Part shown: in pieces, positions 26,494 through 35,035 of the stretch
Layout: each line of letters opens with the position of its first letter
How positions within the stretch are numbered: the stretch's first letter is position 1
Origin: Psychroserpens damuponensis
GTDB taxonomy: Bacteria > Bacteroidota > Bacteroidia > Flavobacteriales > Flavobacteriaceae
Assembly: GCF_000826655.1 (NCBI RefSeq)
Contig: NZ_JXJO01000004.1
Span: 186,001-250,000, forward strand
DNA length: 64,000 nt
Direction: 5' to 3'
Translations under genes and position numbers: made by a program
The notes under the pieces: generated by a model
The model's database searches: none
The model's input: the letters and a program-made list of their open reading frames with translations, nothing else
What the model was told of the DNA's origin: nothing

Positions 26494-26636
26494 TGTTGTG
26501 TAGTTTCTTAAAATTAAGAATTGAAACTGACATTTTTTCTTAACGGAATGATAAAATAGCTTTGGTATAGCTTTTGCGTTACTATTTTTAGTAATTTCGC
26601 ACTCCTTTTACTGTTTTTACAGTACATTGGGTAAGT

Positions 26637-26713
26637 GCGTTAAGGATGGAACGGTTTGTTTGAGCTCCTCGCAGAGAGCGAGTAGTGAGAGCCTGACCTG
26701 AAAGGTAACGCCA
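26637..26713 (+). repeat. REP-like element, family A (copy upstream of ssrA)
   Basis: It begins GCGTTAAGGAT and ends GGTAACGCCA, so its ends are inverted repeats, and it holds an internal hairpin (CTCGC...GCGAG). The same ends, in the opposite orientation, bound the element at 54391-54474 in the trp operon. It fills a large part of the 310-bp gap 26494-26804. Confidence 0.65.
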
Positions 26714-26768
26714 AAATAAAAATTACTAGAGATGTATTGAAGTAGTCTTAAATGAAATTTGAGATTAA

Positions 26769-26792
26769 TTTGATGTTGCGAATTTGAATTTG
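26769..26792 (+). promoter_or_regulatory. Candidate promoter of ssrA
   Basis: TTTG occurs at 26758-26761 and 26769-26772, and TGAATTTG (one base from TAnnTTTG) at 26785-26792. A transcript would start about 5 bp before the mature 5' end at 26805. Neither -33 spacing is ideal. Confidence 0.3.
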
Positions 26793-26804
26793 CTATCTCA
26801 TTAA

Positions 26805-27200
26805 GGGGTCGACTGGTTTTGACAGCGAGACTCATTAAACGGTAAGCACGTCGTGTAATGACATTGAAACACGTAAAAGGCTAGGTCAACTTTTTAATCG
26901 GCGAGAATAACTACGCTTTAGCTGCCTAATCTGAATTATAGTAAGATTAAGCTCATTTCTACTAGGTAGAAAGGCTAAATGTCTCCAGAAAGCCTTGGTT
27001 AATGGCGTTCTTATTTGAGGCATCGAAAATATTAACTTAGATCGTGTGGCGCTTTGACGCACTTTCGAGATTAAGAAGATAAGTTATAAGTGGGTTGTTT
27101 TTTGCCAGCTTATAATCGAAAACCTAATGAAAAACTAAACGTGTAGAAGGCTCTTTAATAGCTTGTTTGGACGAGAGTTCGATTCTCTCCGACTCCACCA
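26805..27200 (+). ncRNA. ssrA: tmRNA (SsrA)
   Basis: The 5' end GGGGTCG (26805-26811) pairs with CGACTCC (27190-27196) to form the acceptor stem, followed by encoded ACCA. The T-arm-like GAGTTCGATTCTC lies just before the 3' end. The 5' segment GACTGGTTTTGACAGCGAG is typical of Bacteroidota tmRNA. The tag frame at 26900-26929 encodes GENNYALAA and then TAA, so stalled proteins would receive (A)GENNYALAA for proteolysis. tmRNA with SmpB rescues stalled ribosomes. Confidence 0.97.
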
Positions 27201-27202
27201 TC

Positions 27203-27233
27203 AACCCTGTAAACACCTACTTTACAGGGTTTT
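27203..27233 (+). terminator. Terminator after ssrA
   Basis: AACCCTGTAAA pairs with TTTACAGGGTT around a 7-bp loop, followed by TTTG. It starts 2 bp after the tmRNA CCA. Confidence 0.8.
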
Positions 27234-27427
27234 GCTTTTAAAAAAAACCGTTTAGATGCTACTTTTAGCAGCAAAAACCTTAGTAATATTTTAAGGGAAC
27301 GCATGGTTTTCTTTTCAAACAACAACCATTTTTACTAAAAAATCACTACATTAGAAGTACTTACTTAATTTGGATATTGACTAGAGCTATATCTTGTTGT
27401 TTCTGCCAATTTTAAAAAAATATAATA

Positions 27428-28162
27428 ATGAACAAATCAGATTTCAGTAGTTTAAAAGTGATTTATATCAATTGTACTCTTAAAAAATCACCACAAGAGA
27501 GCCACACCGAAACATTAATGGACGTTTCTAAAGCCATTATGATGAAGGAAAAAGTCAAAATCGATGAGATTAGATTAATCGACCATCAAGTAGCAAGTGG
27601 TGTTTATCCTGATATGACAGAATACGGATGGGATATTGATGAATGGCCAAAATTAACAAAACGAGTTTTGGATGCTGATATCCTAATAATTGGCACACCA
27701 ATTTGGCTTGGCGAAAAATCTTCTGAAGCTCAAAAATTAATTGAACGACTTTATGCTTTAAGTAGTTTAACTAATGACAAAGGTCAATATATTTTTTATG
27801 GTAAAGTTGGTGGCTGCATAGTTACTGGTAACGAAGATGGCATAAAACATTGTGCGATGGGAATATTGTACTCACTTCAACATGTAGGCTATTCAATACC
27901 ACCACAAGCAGATTGTGGATGGATTGGAAAAGTTGGTCCAGGACCAAGTTATGGAGATAAAGAATGGAAAGGAGAACAATTAGATAAGCCAGTTGGTTTA
28001 GATAGTAATTTTACCAATAGGAATACCACTTTTATGACTTATAATTTGCTGCATTTAGCAATGATGCTCAAACAAAATAGCGGCTACCCTAATTATGGCA
28101 ACTCTCGAGAAGAATGGGATAATGGCGAACGATGGGAATTTGAAAATCCCGAATACAGATAA
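27428..28162 (+). CDS. Flavodoxin-fold NAD(P)H-dependent oxidoreductase
   Basis: This 244-residue protein starts SLKVIYINCTLKKSPQESHTETLM and has ADILIIGTPIWLGEKSSEAQKLIERL (the FMN-phosphate and flavin-edge loops of NADPH-dependent FMN reductases). It then has GKVGGCIVTGNEDGIKHCAMG. The family reduces quinones, azo compounds or flavin in the cytoplasm. The substrate is unknown. It stands alone at the edge of the accessory region. Confidence 0.85.
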   Translation: MNKSDFSSLKVIYINCTLKKSPQESHTETLMDVSKAIMMKEKVKIDEIRLIDHQVASGVYPDMTEYGWDIDEWPKLTKRVLDADILIIGTPIWLGEKSSEAQKLIERLYALSSLTNDKGQYIFYGKVGGCIVTGNEDGIKHCAMGILYSLQHVGYSIPPQADCGWIGKVGPGPSYGDKEWKGEQLDKPVGLDSNFTNRNTTFMTYNLLHLAMMLKQNSGYPNYGNSREEWDNGERWEFENPEYR

Positions 28163-28474
28163 TAAAACGCATACTGTTTAACTTAGTTAAACTATATTTT
28201 ATACCATATGACCTTCTGGTTTATTATTAGAAGCACTTGTTTCAATCGTTTATTGCATACTGCTATTAGTGTTTATTACCACACTCAACCTTTGCCCCAC
28301 ATTTGACGACATAAAGTCACATCTCATTTATTGATACCTCGAGTTTATTTACGATTATTTCTTCGGAATTTATACTTGCTATTTATTTGCTAACTTTAAA
28401 GCTTAATTTCATAACAAAACCACCCACAAACACGTTAGTTTTTATTATAAAAATATCACATTTTTAAAATAGTA
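28163..28474. other. Intergenic region with a partial cassette-type repeat
   Basis: No gene is visible. The part around 28364-28421 (GCTATTTATTTGCTAACTTTA and the AT-rich tail after it) aligns loosely with the element at 32519-32625. A TTCGGAA octamer lies at 28361. Confidence 0.45.
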
Positions 28475-28492
28475 ATGCTACATTTGAACAGA

Positions 28493-28870
28493 ATGAATGA
28501 AAAGCTAGAAATAAAAAAACACTACTCAATCCTAACTGTATTTGGACTAGTATTGTTGCTTTTATTATCGCCTTGTAAGGTTAGAAACTTTATAAAAGCT
28601 GAACTAGAGATACCTCAAACAAATGTATTAAACAAGAATCAAACCACAATTTCGACAACAAGTTGTGTGGCTTTTGATGCTACCCAAATTAACCATTCTT
28701 CGGCAACATCAAGCACAAAAGCACTTGTCACTTTTGCTAATGACGAGTTATTTACTTTTCATGTTCCATTTCAGTTAAAAAATAAAAACACTTTTCGATC
28801 CAGTACATCTAAACTGGTTCTTTCTATACCTCTTTACATTTTATATCAAAATATTCAGGTGTATTCGTAA
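28493..28870 (+). CDS. Secreted or membrane-anchored hypothetical protein
   Basis: The 125 residues start MNEKLEIKKHYSILTVFG. An alternative ATG lies at 28475. A single hydrophobic segment (LTVFGLVLLLLLSPCKV) suggests a signal or anchor. The remainder is Ser/Thr/Asn-rich with no recognisable domain. It precedes the DoxD/DoxA-like gene by 73 bp, on the same strand. TACATTTG at 28479 could be a -7 box or simply codons of the longer frame. Confidence 0.5.
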   Translation: MNEKLEIKKHYSILTVFGLVLLLLLSPCKVRNFIKAELEIPQTNVLNKNQTTISTTSCVAFDATQINHSSATSSTKALVTFANDELFTFHVPFQLKNKNTFRSSTSKLVLSIPLYILYQNIQVYS

Positions 28871-28943
28871 TTGATTTTTTTCCTAAGAAAAACTTAAAGC
28901 AGTCAGGCGACTGTATTTTATCAATTACAAATAATACAATACA

Positions 28944-29960
28944 ATGAAAAATATGAGCATAAAAAATGATGCTGGGCTTTTAGCTCTAGCATTAAGATTA
29001 GTAGTAGGTTGGACTTACTTTTCCGCATTTTGGAGAAGAACTGCATTAGCCAATAAACTAGACCCAGAAGTAACGGGTTATATTGGCGAGAAGTTTAATG
29101 CTTTTTTACCCAATGCCTTAGGGATAAAACCGATTATACAATACTTAGTAGAACATCCAGATGCACTTTGGATTAATATGGTGATTTTCACAATTATTGA
29201 AGGCATAGTAGGCTTGTTTATTATGTTCGGTTTATTTACTCGAATAATGAGTATTGGTGTTTTTGGGTTAGCAATGGGAATTCTTTTAGGTTCTGGTTGG
29301 ATTGGAACAACTTGTCTAGACGAATGGCAAATAGGAGTGTTAGGAATCGCTACAGGTTTTGTTTTATTTTTAACAGGCAGTGGAAAATACTCTGTAGACA
29401 ATTATTTGATGAAAAATAATTTTGCAATAACCAAAGAGAAATGGTTTGCTTGCTTGGGTTCAGGCATATTGCCTATTAAAGAATCTATTTTCCCAAAAGT
29501 TGTTTTAATAGGTTCTCTATTTATTTTGGGAATAACCTTAATGACGAATCAAGTATTTCACGGAGGACTTTGGGGAACACTTCACAACAAATCTGTAAAG
29601 CCAAAACTTGAAATTACTAATGGTGAAATTCAAAACAATACTCTCAATTTTAATGTATTTAGAACCGAAGGCGTTGATGTTTATGGCTCTTGGGTTATTA
29701 GTATTGAATTAAGTGACACTAAAAACAATACAATTATTGAGTATACTCAAGATGATTTAGCAAACTTGAATAAAGAGAATATATCAAACTATTATGTTGC
29801 TAAAATAAAGCCTGGTAAATATAGTTTAATTGTTCCTTTAGGAGCAAAAGCAAAGCTAAACTTAGACAATGAAGTCTTATCTACTCTACCCAAAGGAGTA
29901 TATACGCTTAAAATAACAGACATAAGTGGTGCTTATTGGGAACATAAGATTGAAAAATAA
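28944..29960 (+). CDS. DoxX-family protein, DoxD/DoxA fusion (thiosulfate:quinone oxidoreductase-like)
   Basis: The 338 residues have an N-terminal DoxX/DoxD membrane domain of four segments (about 10-145: LRLVVGWTYFSAFWRRTA, WINMVIFTIIEGIVGLFIMF, GVLGIATGFVLFLTGSGKYS). A further membrane segment near 185-200 precedes a DoxA-like C-terminal beta domain (GGLWGTLHNKSVKPKLEI...GVYTLKITDISG). In Acidianus, DoxD and DoxA are separate subunits of thiosulfate:quinone oxidoreductase. Fusions are common in Bacteroidota, but their substrate is unproven. Confidence 0.8.
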   Translation: MKNMSIKNDAGLLALALRLVVGWTYFSAFWRRTALANKLDPEVTGYIGEKFNAFLPNALGIKPIIQYLVEHPDALWINMVIFTIIEGIVGLFIMFGLFTRIMSIGVFGLAMGILLGSGWIGTTCLDEWQIGVLGIATGFVLFLTGSGKYSVDNYLMKNNFAITKEKWFACLGSGILPIKESIFPKVVLIGSLFILGITLMTNQVFHGGLWGTLHNKSVKPKLEITNGEIQNNTLNFNVFRTEGVDVYGSWVISIELSDTKNNTIIEYTQDDLANLNKENISNYYVAKIKPGKYSLIVPLGAKAKLNLDNEVLSTLPKGVYTLKITDISGAYWEHKIEK

Positions 29961-29979
29961 CAAATTCTACCAATGTATA

Positions 29980-30023
29980 AACGCAATAGCGGTTTGGGTG
30001 CAAACTCATACCGTTATTGTGTT
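29980..30023. repeat. Imperfect hairpin after the DoxD/DoxA gene
   Basis: AACGCAATAGCGG pairs with CCGTTATTGTGTT (11 of 13) around an inner TTTG...CAAA. It begins 20 bp after the stop, at the start of the long non-coding stretch. It resembles cassette-end elements more than a terminator, since no T run follows. Confidence 0.45.
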
Positions 30024-30107
30024 TAATTTAGTATAATACTATGTAAAAAGTCAGTGCGTTCAATCCGTTATTGCTCTTATACTTAATCTTTGTACTACAT
30101 TTCCTAA

Positions 30108-30625
30108 ATGAACATCTACCCAACATCAAAACTTGAGTGTTTAAAATTGAAGAATAAGTTTCAAAATGACCTTGAACATATTCAAGCTATAACGGGTTTA
30201 AGTTTAAATATTTCGGATTTAAATTTTGAAATTCAATCTATACATTTGAAAAGTTTTCAAAAATAAGAAAACCACATTATCATTTAGAGATAGCACTTGA
30301 CGTTTCACAAATAGTTAAAGTTGATCAAATTCTAAAAGAAATTGTTACTGAATTTGGTTATTTCTCAATCCCAGACATTAATCATAACATATTGATTCCT
30401 ACAACCTAACTTACTCGTATTAAAACTCTTAGTCACATAGATTTATTCGAAGTTTTTACAATAAATTATATTTCTAAGGACCTGACAGAGCCATTAATGA
30501 TTTATTCGAAAATCAGCAATATTAATGCGGATAATAGAACTAAAACGCAAATTGAGGAATTTAGCATCAATGTTTACGGAATGAATCTAATTAAGAAAGT
30601 AATTAAATTAAGAAACGTTGGGTAA
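30108..30625 (+). pseudogene. Decayed gene of unknown family (frameshift plus in-frame stop)
   Basis: An ATG at 30108 opens MNIYPTSKLECLKLKNKF and runs to a stop at 30266. A second frame, open from before 30245, continues with KIRKPHYHLEIALDVSQIVK to a TAA at 30407. The same frame then continues past that stop to 30625 (LFEVFTINYISKDLTEPL ... LRNVG). One frameshift near 30245-30265 and one nonsense codon thus split a protein of about 170 residues. The final TAA is also the first three bases of a repeat. I recognise no family. Confidence 0.65.
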
Positions 30626-30730
30626 CAATGCTAATATTTTATTGCTAGGTTCTAGCCTGATTACAAAAGTCCTTACTGATTTTCTATTAAGTTTTTATTT
30701 ATAAATTAGTTGCTTAATCACGTAACTACG
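30623..30730 (+). repeat. Cassette-type intergenic repeat, copy A
   Basis: It starts TAACAATG at the stop of the decayed gene, contains a GCTAG-GTT-CTAGC hairpin and the run TTTCTATTAAGTTTTTATTT, and ends ACGTAACTACG. The element at 32519-32625 has the same start and layout. Confidence 0.55.
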
Positions 30731-30769
30731 TCTAAACAATCACGCTAGGTGCGATTTAAAAAAAACTAA

Positions 30770-32470
30770 TTACTTTGTAATAAACCTTGTGAAAAATTCT
30801 TTTTGAGAAGTTAAAATTTTAATGAAATAATGCCCAGATTCTAAATTTGAGACATCAATTTTTATATGTTCATTTTCAAACGCAACCGTTTTTACTTCTT
30901 GCCCTAAGATATTATATATAATAACTGATTCTACATCAACTTGTTTTTTCATTTTAAGATTTAAAAAATCATAAGTTGGATTTGGATATTGATCAAAATA
31001 ATCCGAAAACTCAAAACTGGAAACATTTAACAAACAACATTGAAATGTATGATCAAAATTATAAACATTATCAACTGGTGTTGTTTCAGTCAAATTAGAA
31101 CTAATAGTTCCAGTAAAGTTTAAAACGTCACCATTATTAATTGGCGGAACGTTAAAATTTAATATAAAATCAATTGACCTGGTTTCAAAAGGCTTAAGAT
31201 CGATGAATTGCCAAATTAACTCATTAATATTTTGCTCTGATACCATTGGATTAGCAGAATTAAAATCGATTAAGTTATCGTCAAAATCAAAACTTACTAA
31301 TCCTGACTGTGTCATAGTTCCTTGGTTACTATAATTAATTCTAAAAGTAACAGTATCATCATAATTTGACTCAATTGTTACAATAGAAATTTTTAAATCG
31401 GGATATGATCCTGCTGGAGTCATACAAAAATCTTGAATATAAGGACTACTGACGTCAGGAAATGAAACGGAAGTGCTTGTAGGCGAAACATTAAAATAAG
31501 TCGCATTAGGGACAATTGGAGTTATAGAATAATTTCCAGCTTGGATATTGAATTGATAATCTCCATCGGCATTTGAATACATATCGCCCGAATTTGCACC
31601 ATCAAATACTGTTAAATTCAAGTCTTTATAATTCATGTCTATAGTAGAGCAACCATTATTGTTTTCGTCATATTTAACATTTCCAGATAAAGTATAAATA
31701 ACTTCACCTTGATTGAACGAACATAATGAGTTCACATAACAGTTAGTGTAACCATATTGTGTTATTAGATCCTTAATACCAATAAGTTGAGATCCATCAG
31801 CACATACATATTCAAGGTTGATATTGTCAGAAAAATTAATAAATTCAACATTATCATTTTTAATATTTAGTGTTGTTAGGTTATTTGAAGAGCATTGAAC
31901 TTGTACTAGGTTTGGTGAATCACTAACATCTAAGTTTGTTAATAAGTTATTTTCACAATATAGATGTACAAGTTCAAGGTTGTCACTGAGTATTAAAGAA
32001 GACAATTGATTATTATTACTACTAATAACTGAAATATTTGTCAATCCAGAAAAATCTAGTGAACTTAATTGATTGTTGTAACACTGTATTGATTCTAGAC
32101 TCGCTAAATCAGAAACATCAAGGTTAATCAAAGCGTTATCATTAATTTTTAAAAACTTTAGGTTAACTAAAGATGACAAATCTACTTCTACTAAGTTATT
32201 ATTATGAACATATAAATAATCGACATTTATAAAAAACTCAATTCCCGTCAAGTCAGAAATATTAGCATTCCCCAACTCTAGAGAATACGTCCAATCTAAT
32301 GCTTCCGAAACTTCAATTTCATTATCATTGTTAGCATCAAGAAAAGCTATTCCTCCAAAACTCTGTTCAAGCAGTTTCGATTTTAAATTAGCATCAGGAA
32401 AATTTATAACTTGAGCATACGAATATATACCTAAAAAACAGCACAAAATGTTGAACATTTTTTTTTTCAT
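30770..32470 (-). CDS. Secreted leucine-rich-repeat protein with type IX sorting domain
   Basis: I place the start at the ATG at 32470 (signal peptide KKKMFNILCCFLGIYSYAQ), giving 566 residues. The order is short LRR-like repeats (VDLSSLVNLKFLKINDNALI, LDFSGLTNISVISSNNNQLS) to about 260, a SdrD/CNA-B-like beta segment (GNVKYDENNNGCSTID), a second beta domain, and a C-terminal Por secretion tail (YPNPTYDFLNLK ... GHYFIKILTSQKEFFTRFI). The type IX system exports such proteins to the cell surface. The ligand is unknown. Confidence 0.85.
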   Translation of the reverse strand: MKKKMFNILCCFLGIYSYAQVINFPDANLKSKLLEQSFGGIAFLDANNDNEIEVSEALDWTYSLELGNANISDLTGIEFFINVDYLYVHNNNLVEVDLSSLVNLKFLKINDNALINLDVSDLASLESIQCYNNQLSSLDFSGLTNISVISSNNNQLSSLILSDNLELVHLYCENNLLTNLDVSDSPNLVQVQCSSNNLTTLNIKNDNVEFINFSDNINLEYVCADGSQLIGIKDLITQYGYTNCYVNSLCSFNQGEVIYTLSGNVKYDENNNGCSTIDMNYKDLNLTVFDGANSGDMYSNADGDYQFNIQAGNYSITPIVPNATYFNVSPTSTSVSFPDVSSPYIQDFCMTPAGSYPDLKISIVTIESNYDDTVTFRINYSNQGTMTQSGLVSFDFDDNLIDFNSANPMVSEQNINELIWQFIDLKPFETRSIDFILNFNVPPINNGDVLNFTGTISSNLTETTPVDNVYNFDHTFQCCLLNVSSFEFSDYFDQYPNPTYDFLNLKMKKQVDVESVIIYNILGQEVKTVAFENEHIKIDVSNLESGHYFIKILTSQKEFFTRFITK

Positions 32471-32518
32471 AACAGTAGTTTCGAAATATTTAAATAAATA
32501 TAATAAAAAAATTACATC

Positions 32519-32625
32519 TAACAATGTGCAGAATTAATTAATTGGTTATCTAGCACTTGCAAAAGTACTCGCCCACTTTCTATTCGGTTTTTATTTCCTA
32601 ACTTTAGTATTTAAACAACGTAACC
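32519..32625 (+). repeat. Cassette-type intergenic repeat, copy B
   Basis: It starts TAACAATG and contains TTTCTATTCGGTTTTTATTT, CTAACTTTAGTA and AACAACGTAACC. The layout matches copy A at 30623. It lies just upstream of the small membrane gene at 32674. Confidence 0.55.
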
Positions 32626-32673
32626 AAAAACAAACGCTTTGGCAATAAAGCTGAGAGCCATAATCTAAATTCT

Positions 32674-33099
32674 ATGAAATACAACAAAGTTATAGGAGTA
32701 ATATTTTCACTGTTTTCGATAGTGTATTCAACTAATTTTATTGTCAACTCAAAGCTAACTTACAACATCGAAAGTTATTTTGATTTTGAATATTTAATGA
32801 GTTTCTCTCCTGTGGTAATTTCATTAATTCTTTTAATTGCTGGAATTCTACTCTTTATAAATCCTGCCAAAGCAAATCTAGCATTAGCATTATTTGGTCA
32901 TGCGGTCGTTGAAGAAATCCTTTTCAGCTGGTTAGGAATATCAAATAGTCAATATGATTTTTATCTAACAATAGTATTTCTAATATTTGGATTAACAGCT
33001 ATATATATTGCATACACTGATACTTTTAGCTCTGAAAAATTATCAATAAAAGAAGCCATTATTAGTTTTATTATTGGGACCCTATTTGCTATTTATTAA
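32674..33099 (+). CDS. Small integral membrane protein, function unknown
   Basis: The 141 residues have four hydrophobic segments: VIGVIFSLFSIVYSTNFIV, VVISLILLIAGILLFI, a mid-length ALALFGHAVVEEILFSWLG and YLTIVFLIFGLTAIYIAYT. The family is unknown. It is bracketed by repeat B on the 5' side and repeat D starting at its stop codon, like a mobile cassette. Confidence 0.6.
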   Translation: MKYNKVIGVIFSLFSIVYSTNFIVNSKLTYNIESYFDFEYLMSFSPVVISLILLIAGILLFINPAKANLALALFGHAVVEEILFSWLGISNSQYDFYLTIVFLIFGLTAIYIAYTDTFSSEKLSIKEAIISFIIGTLFAIY

Positions 33100-33219
33100 A
33101 CAAAGCCAAATGCCAACATCATGTAATTTTCATAGTTACTTTCAAACTTAGTTCCAAATATGGCTACGCTATATTCCATATGGTCTAATTTTTATGAATT
33201 AGGTGCTTAAAAACGTAAC
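33097..33219 (+). repeat. Cassette-type intergenic repeat, copy D (degenerate)
   Basis: It begins at the TAA of the preceding gene (TAAACAAAGCC) and ends GGTGCTTAAAAACGTAACTT, resembling the TTGCTTAATCACGTAAC end of copy A. An ATATGG...CCATAT hairpin lies within. The rest of 33100-33526 holds no gene but contains two inverted TTCCGAAG octamers (33360, 33422). Confidence 0.45.
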
Positions 33220-33526
33220 TTACCTCAAGTCTCTCGTTAAAAAAAATAAATTGGGAGTAATTTAATTACTAGTTAAAACATGCTGCAACTCACTATTCAC
33301 AAAGTTAATTGGTCGCTATGTGCATATTTATAAAGCTTCCTAATTACATATAAGTTCTATTTCCGAAGAAAACTTTATACCAAAAAACACAACGAACTTA
33401 GGTGTTGAAGCGTTAAATATTCTTCGGAAATATCCTGCAACAAGTTTGAAAAAATGAATTATAGATCCTATCTATACAACAAATTACGGCTGTGTTTTGG
33501 TCTTCATAATAACATGAAATGCTTTA

Positions 33527-34405
33527 TTAAAAAACTAAAGGATTTGTATCATACTTTTTTAATACCGAAAGTAAATCTACCAACGGAAGTTTTATAGAAT
33601 ATGAACCTGTATAAGAAGGGCACATGACGCAATCATCAAAATAAAACTCTATATATGTGTCATTAAGCACGAAGTTATTTTTACTTTCAAAAAAATCTTC
33701 TGGTGATAGTTCCCAGCAATCATAATACAAATCGCCTTTACTTATTTTTTCATTAATACTTTTATTGATTAAAATCACTAAATCATCTTCAGAGCCTTGA
33801 TTAAAAAAATTTTCATAAGTCATAAAATCACCGCTATTGAAATCAAAATTAAATGCATCAAACGAATAACTTGGATGCATCGCTCCAGAGTAGAAATTCT
33901 CTTTATAAAATAGCACGCTTAAAAGTTGATCATTTACATTGTATATTTTGTAATCAATAAATCGTTCTTCTCTAAATTTTGATGCTTCAATACTGTCGCA
34001 TAATGATTTATTTTCTAGTATATCTAACTCTGTTTGAGTCACATTAACGTAATAATTATTGATAAACGTATTAAAATTTTGGTAGATTGGATTAACAGAT
34101 TCATTAAGTAAAGGATATCTAAAATTAATGGTATAATCATTTTTCTCTACGAGATATTTCTTGTCAAAAATTAAAGCTTTAAGAGCTTCTCTTTCATCTA
34201 CTTTTTCTTTAAGTTTTTGTTGTTTTGATGCAATGGTTATACTCTTGTCTAAATCTTGATCATGAGCATCTACAATTTGCACTGTATCTTTTGAGATAGG
34301 CAAATTGTCTTCAAGGTTTTCAATGCTTTGACTACTATCTTGACGCTTCTCATTTTTACAGTTTACTAATAAAAGCATTATTAATACTAAGCTTAAATAT
34401 TTCAT
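33527..34405 (-). CDS. Lipoprotein with RsiV-like DUF3298 domain
   Basis: This 292-residue protein has a lipoprotein signal (LSLVLIMLLLVNC, cysteine near residue 16) and a charged linker to about 85. The C-terminal domain includes NFRYPLLNESVNPIYQNFNT and ENFYSGAMHPSYSFDAFNFD, the DUF3298/RsiV pattern. In Bacillus, RsiV binds lysozyme and controls SigV, but no sigma factor is beside this gene, so the role is unknown. A PNP-oxidase-like gene lies 17 bp upstream in the same direction. Confidence 0.8.
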   Translation of the reverse strand: MKYLSLVLIMLLLVNCKNEKRQDSSQSIENLEDNLPISKDTVQIVDAHDQDLDKSITIASKQQKLKEKVDEREALKALIFDKKYLVEKNDYTINFRYPLLNESVNPIYQNFNTFINNYYVNVTQTELDILENKSLCDSIEASKFREERFIDYKIYNVNDQLLSVLFYKENFYSGAMHPSYSFDAFNFDFNSGDFMTYENFFNQGSEDDLVILINKSINEKISKGDLYYDCWELSPEDFFESKNNFVLNDTYIEFYFDDCVMCPSYTGSYSIKLPLVDLLSVLKKYDTNPLVF

Positions 34406-34422
34406 ATGTACTATTTTTAAAT

Positions 34423-34878
34423 TTAATTACGTCTCATTTTACCTGTGATTTCTTCAATTTTAATTTGAAACACAATTGGTAAATCATCCTTATAGATTTT
34501 ACTAGAAAATTCACTAATAAAGTCGAGTTTACGATGTTCTTTTTTAATAATTAAATCTTTTACACCTAATGAAAATATATGGAGTTGGGCTTTTGCATCG
34601 CTGCCAAAAAGTTCTAAAAATGTGCCATGAGCTAGAACAGATTCCCATGAATTCACAGAATCTGTCTCTGAAACTGCCAATGCAACATTATTGTTTTTTC
34701 GCATGGCATTAATTTTATGGCCTTCGGCAGAGTAACCTATAATCACATTATTAGCTTTATCAAAAAAATAGGTAATAGGAGCTACAAACGGTCTATCTCG
34801 GTAGATATATGATAAATTACCAATATAGTTTGATTCTAAAAGATTAGTACTTTCGTTTTGATTAAGTGTTCTGATCAT
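34423..34878 (-). CDS. Pyridoxamine 5'-phosphate oxidase-like FMN-binding protein
   Basis: The 151 residues have the split-barrel flavin pattern of the NimA/PNPOx-like family: ESNYIGNLSYIYRDRPFVAPITYFF, SAEGHKINAMRKNNNVALAV (FMN phosphate region) and ESVLAHGTFLEL. Members bind FMN and reduce various substrates or act in stress. The substrate is unknown. It is followed by the lipoprotein gene. Confidence 0.85.
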   Translation of the reverse strand: MIRTLNQNESTNLLESNYIGNLSYIYRDRPFVAPITYFFDKANNVIIGYSAEGHKINAMRKNNNVALAVSETDSVNSWESVLAHGTFLELFGSDAKAQLHIFSLGVKDLIIKKEHRKLDFISEFSSKIYKDDLPIVFQIKIEEITGKMRRN

Positions 34879-35019
34879 TTATTTTAGCTTTAACTGTTTA
34901 GGCTAAGATAATTAGAATACGGTTTAAAAACTATGATATTCATCAGTTTCTAACAATTTAAATCATCAAAACTATAACCATTTTTACAACCTAAATTCTA
35001 TTGTTTATAATCCTTAACT

Positions 35020-35027
35020 TACTTTTG
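35020..35027 (+). promoter_or_regulatory. -7 box (TACTTTTG) of the 35036 gene
   Basis: TACTTTTG matches TAnnTTTG. TTG at 35001-35003 is 16 bp upstream, and the ATG is 8 bp downstream, so the transcript may start at or within a few bases of the ATG. Confidence 0.5.
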
Positions 35028-35035
35028 CAAACCAT

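Noticed and set aside
26617-26835. Minus-strand open frame of about 72 codons upstream of and into ssrA
   Set aside because: It overlaps the REP-like element and the 5' end of the tmRNA, has no promoter and no recognisable protein.
28479-28486. TACATTTG as a promoter for a leaderless 28493 gene
   Set aside because: It may equally be codons of a longer frame starting at 28475, and no -33 element sits at the right distance.
30623-33219. Integron attC sites
   Set aside because: Stop codons merge into TAACAA and one GTTGGGT occurs, but the paired RYYYAAC/GTTRRRY boxes and an integrase are not seen, so I call them only cassette-type repeats.
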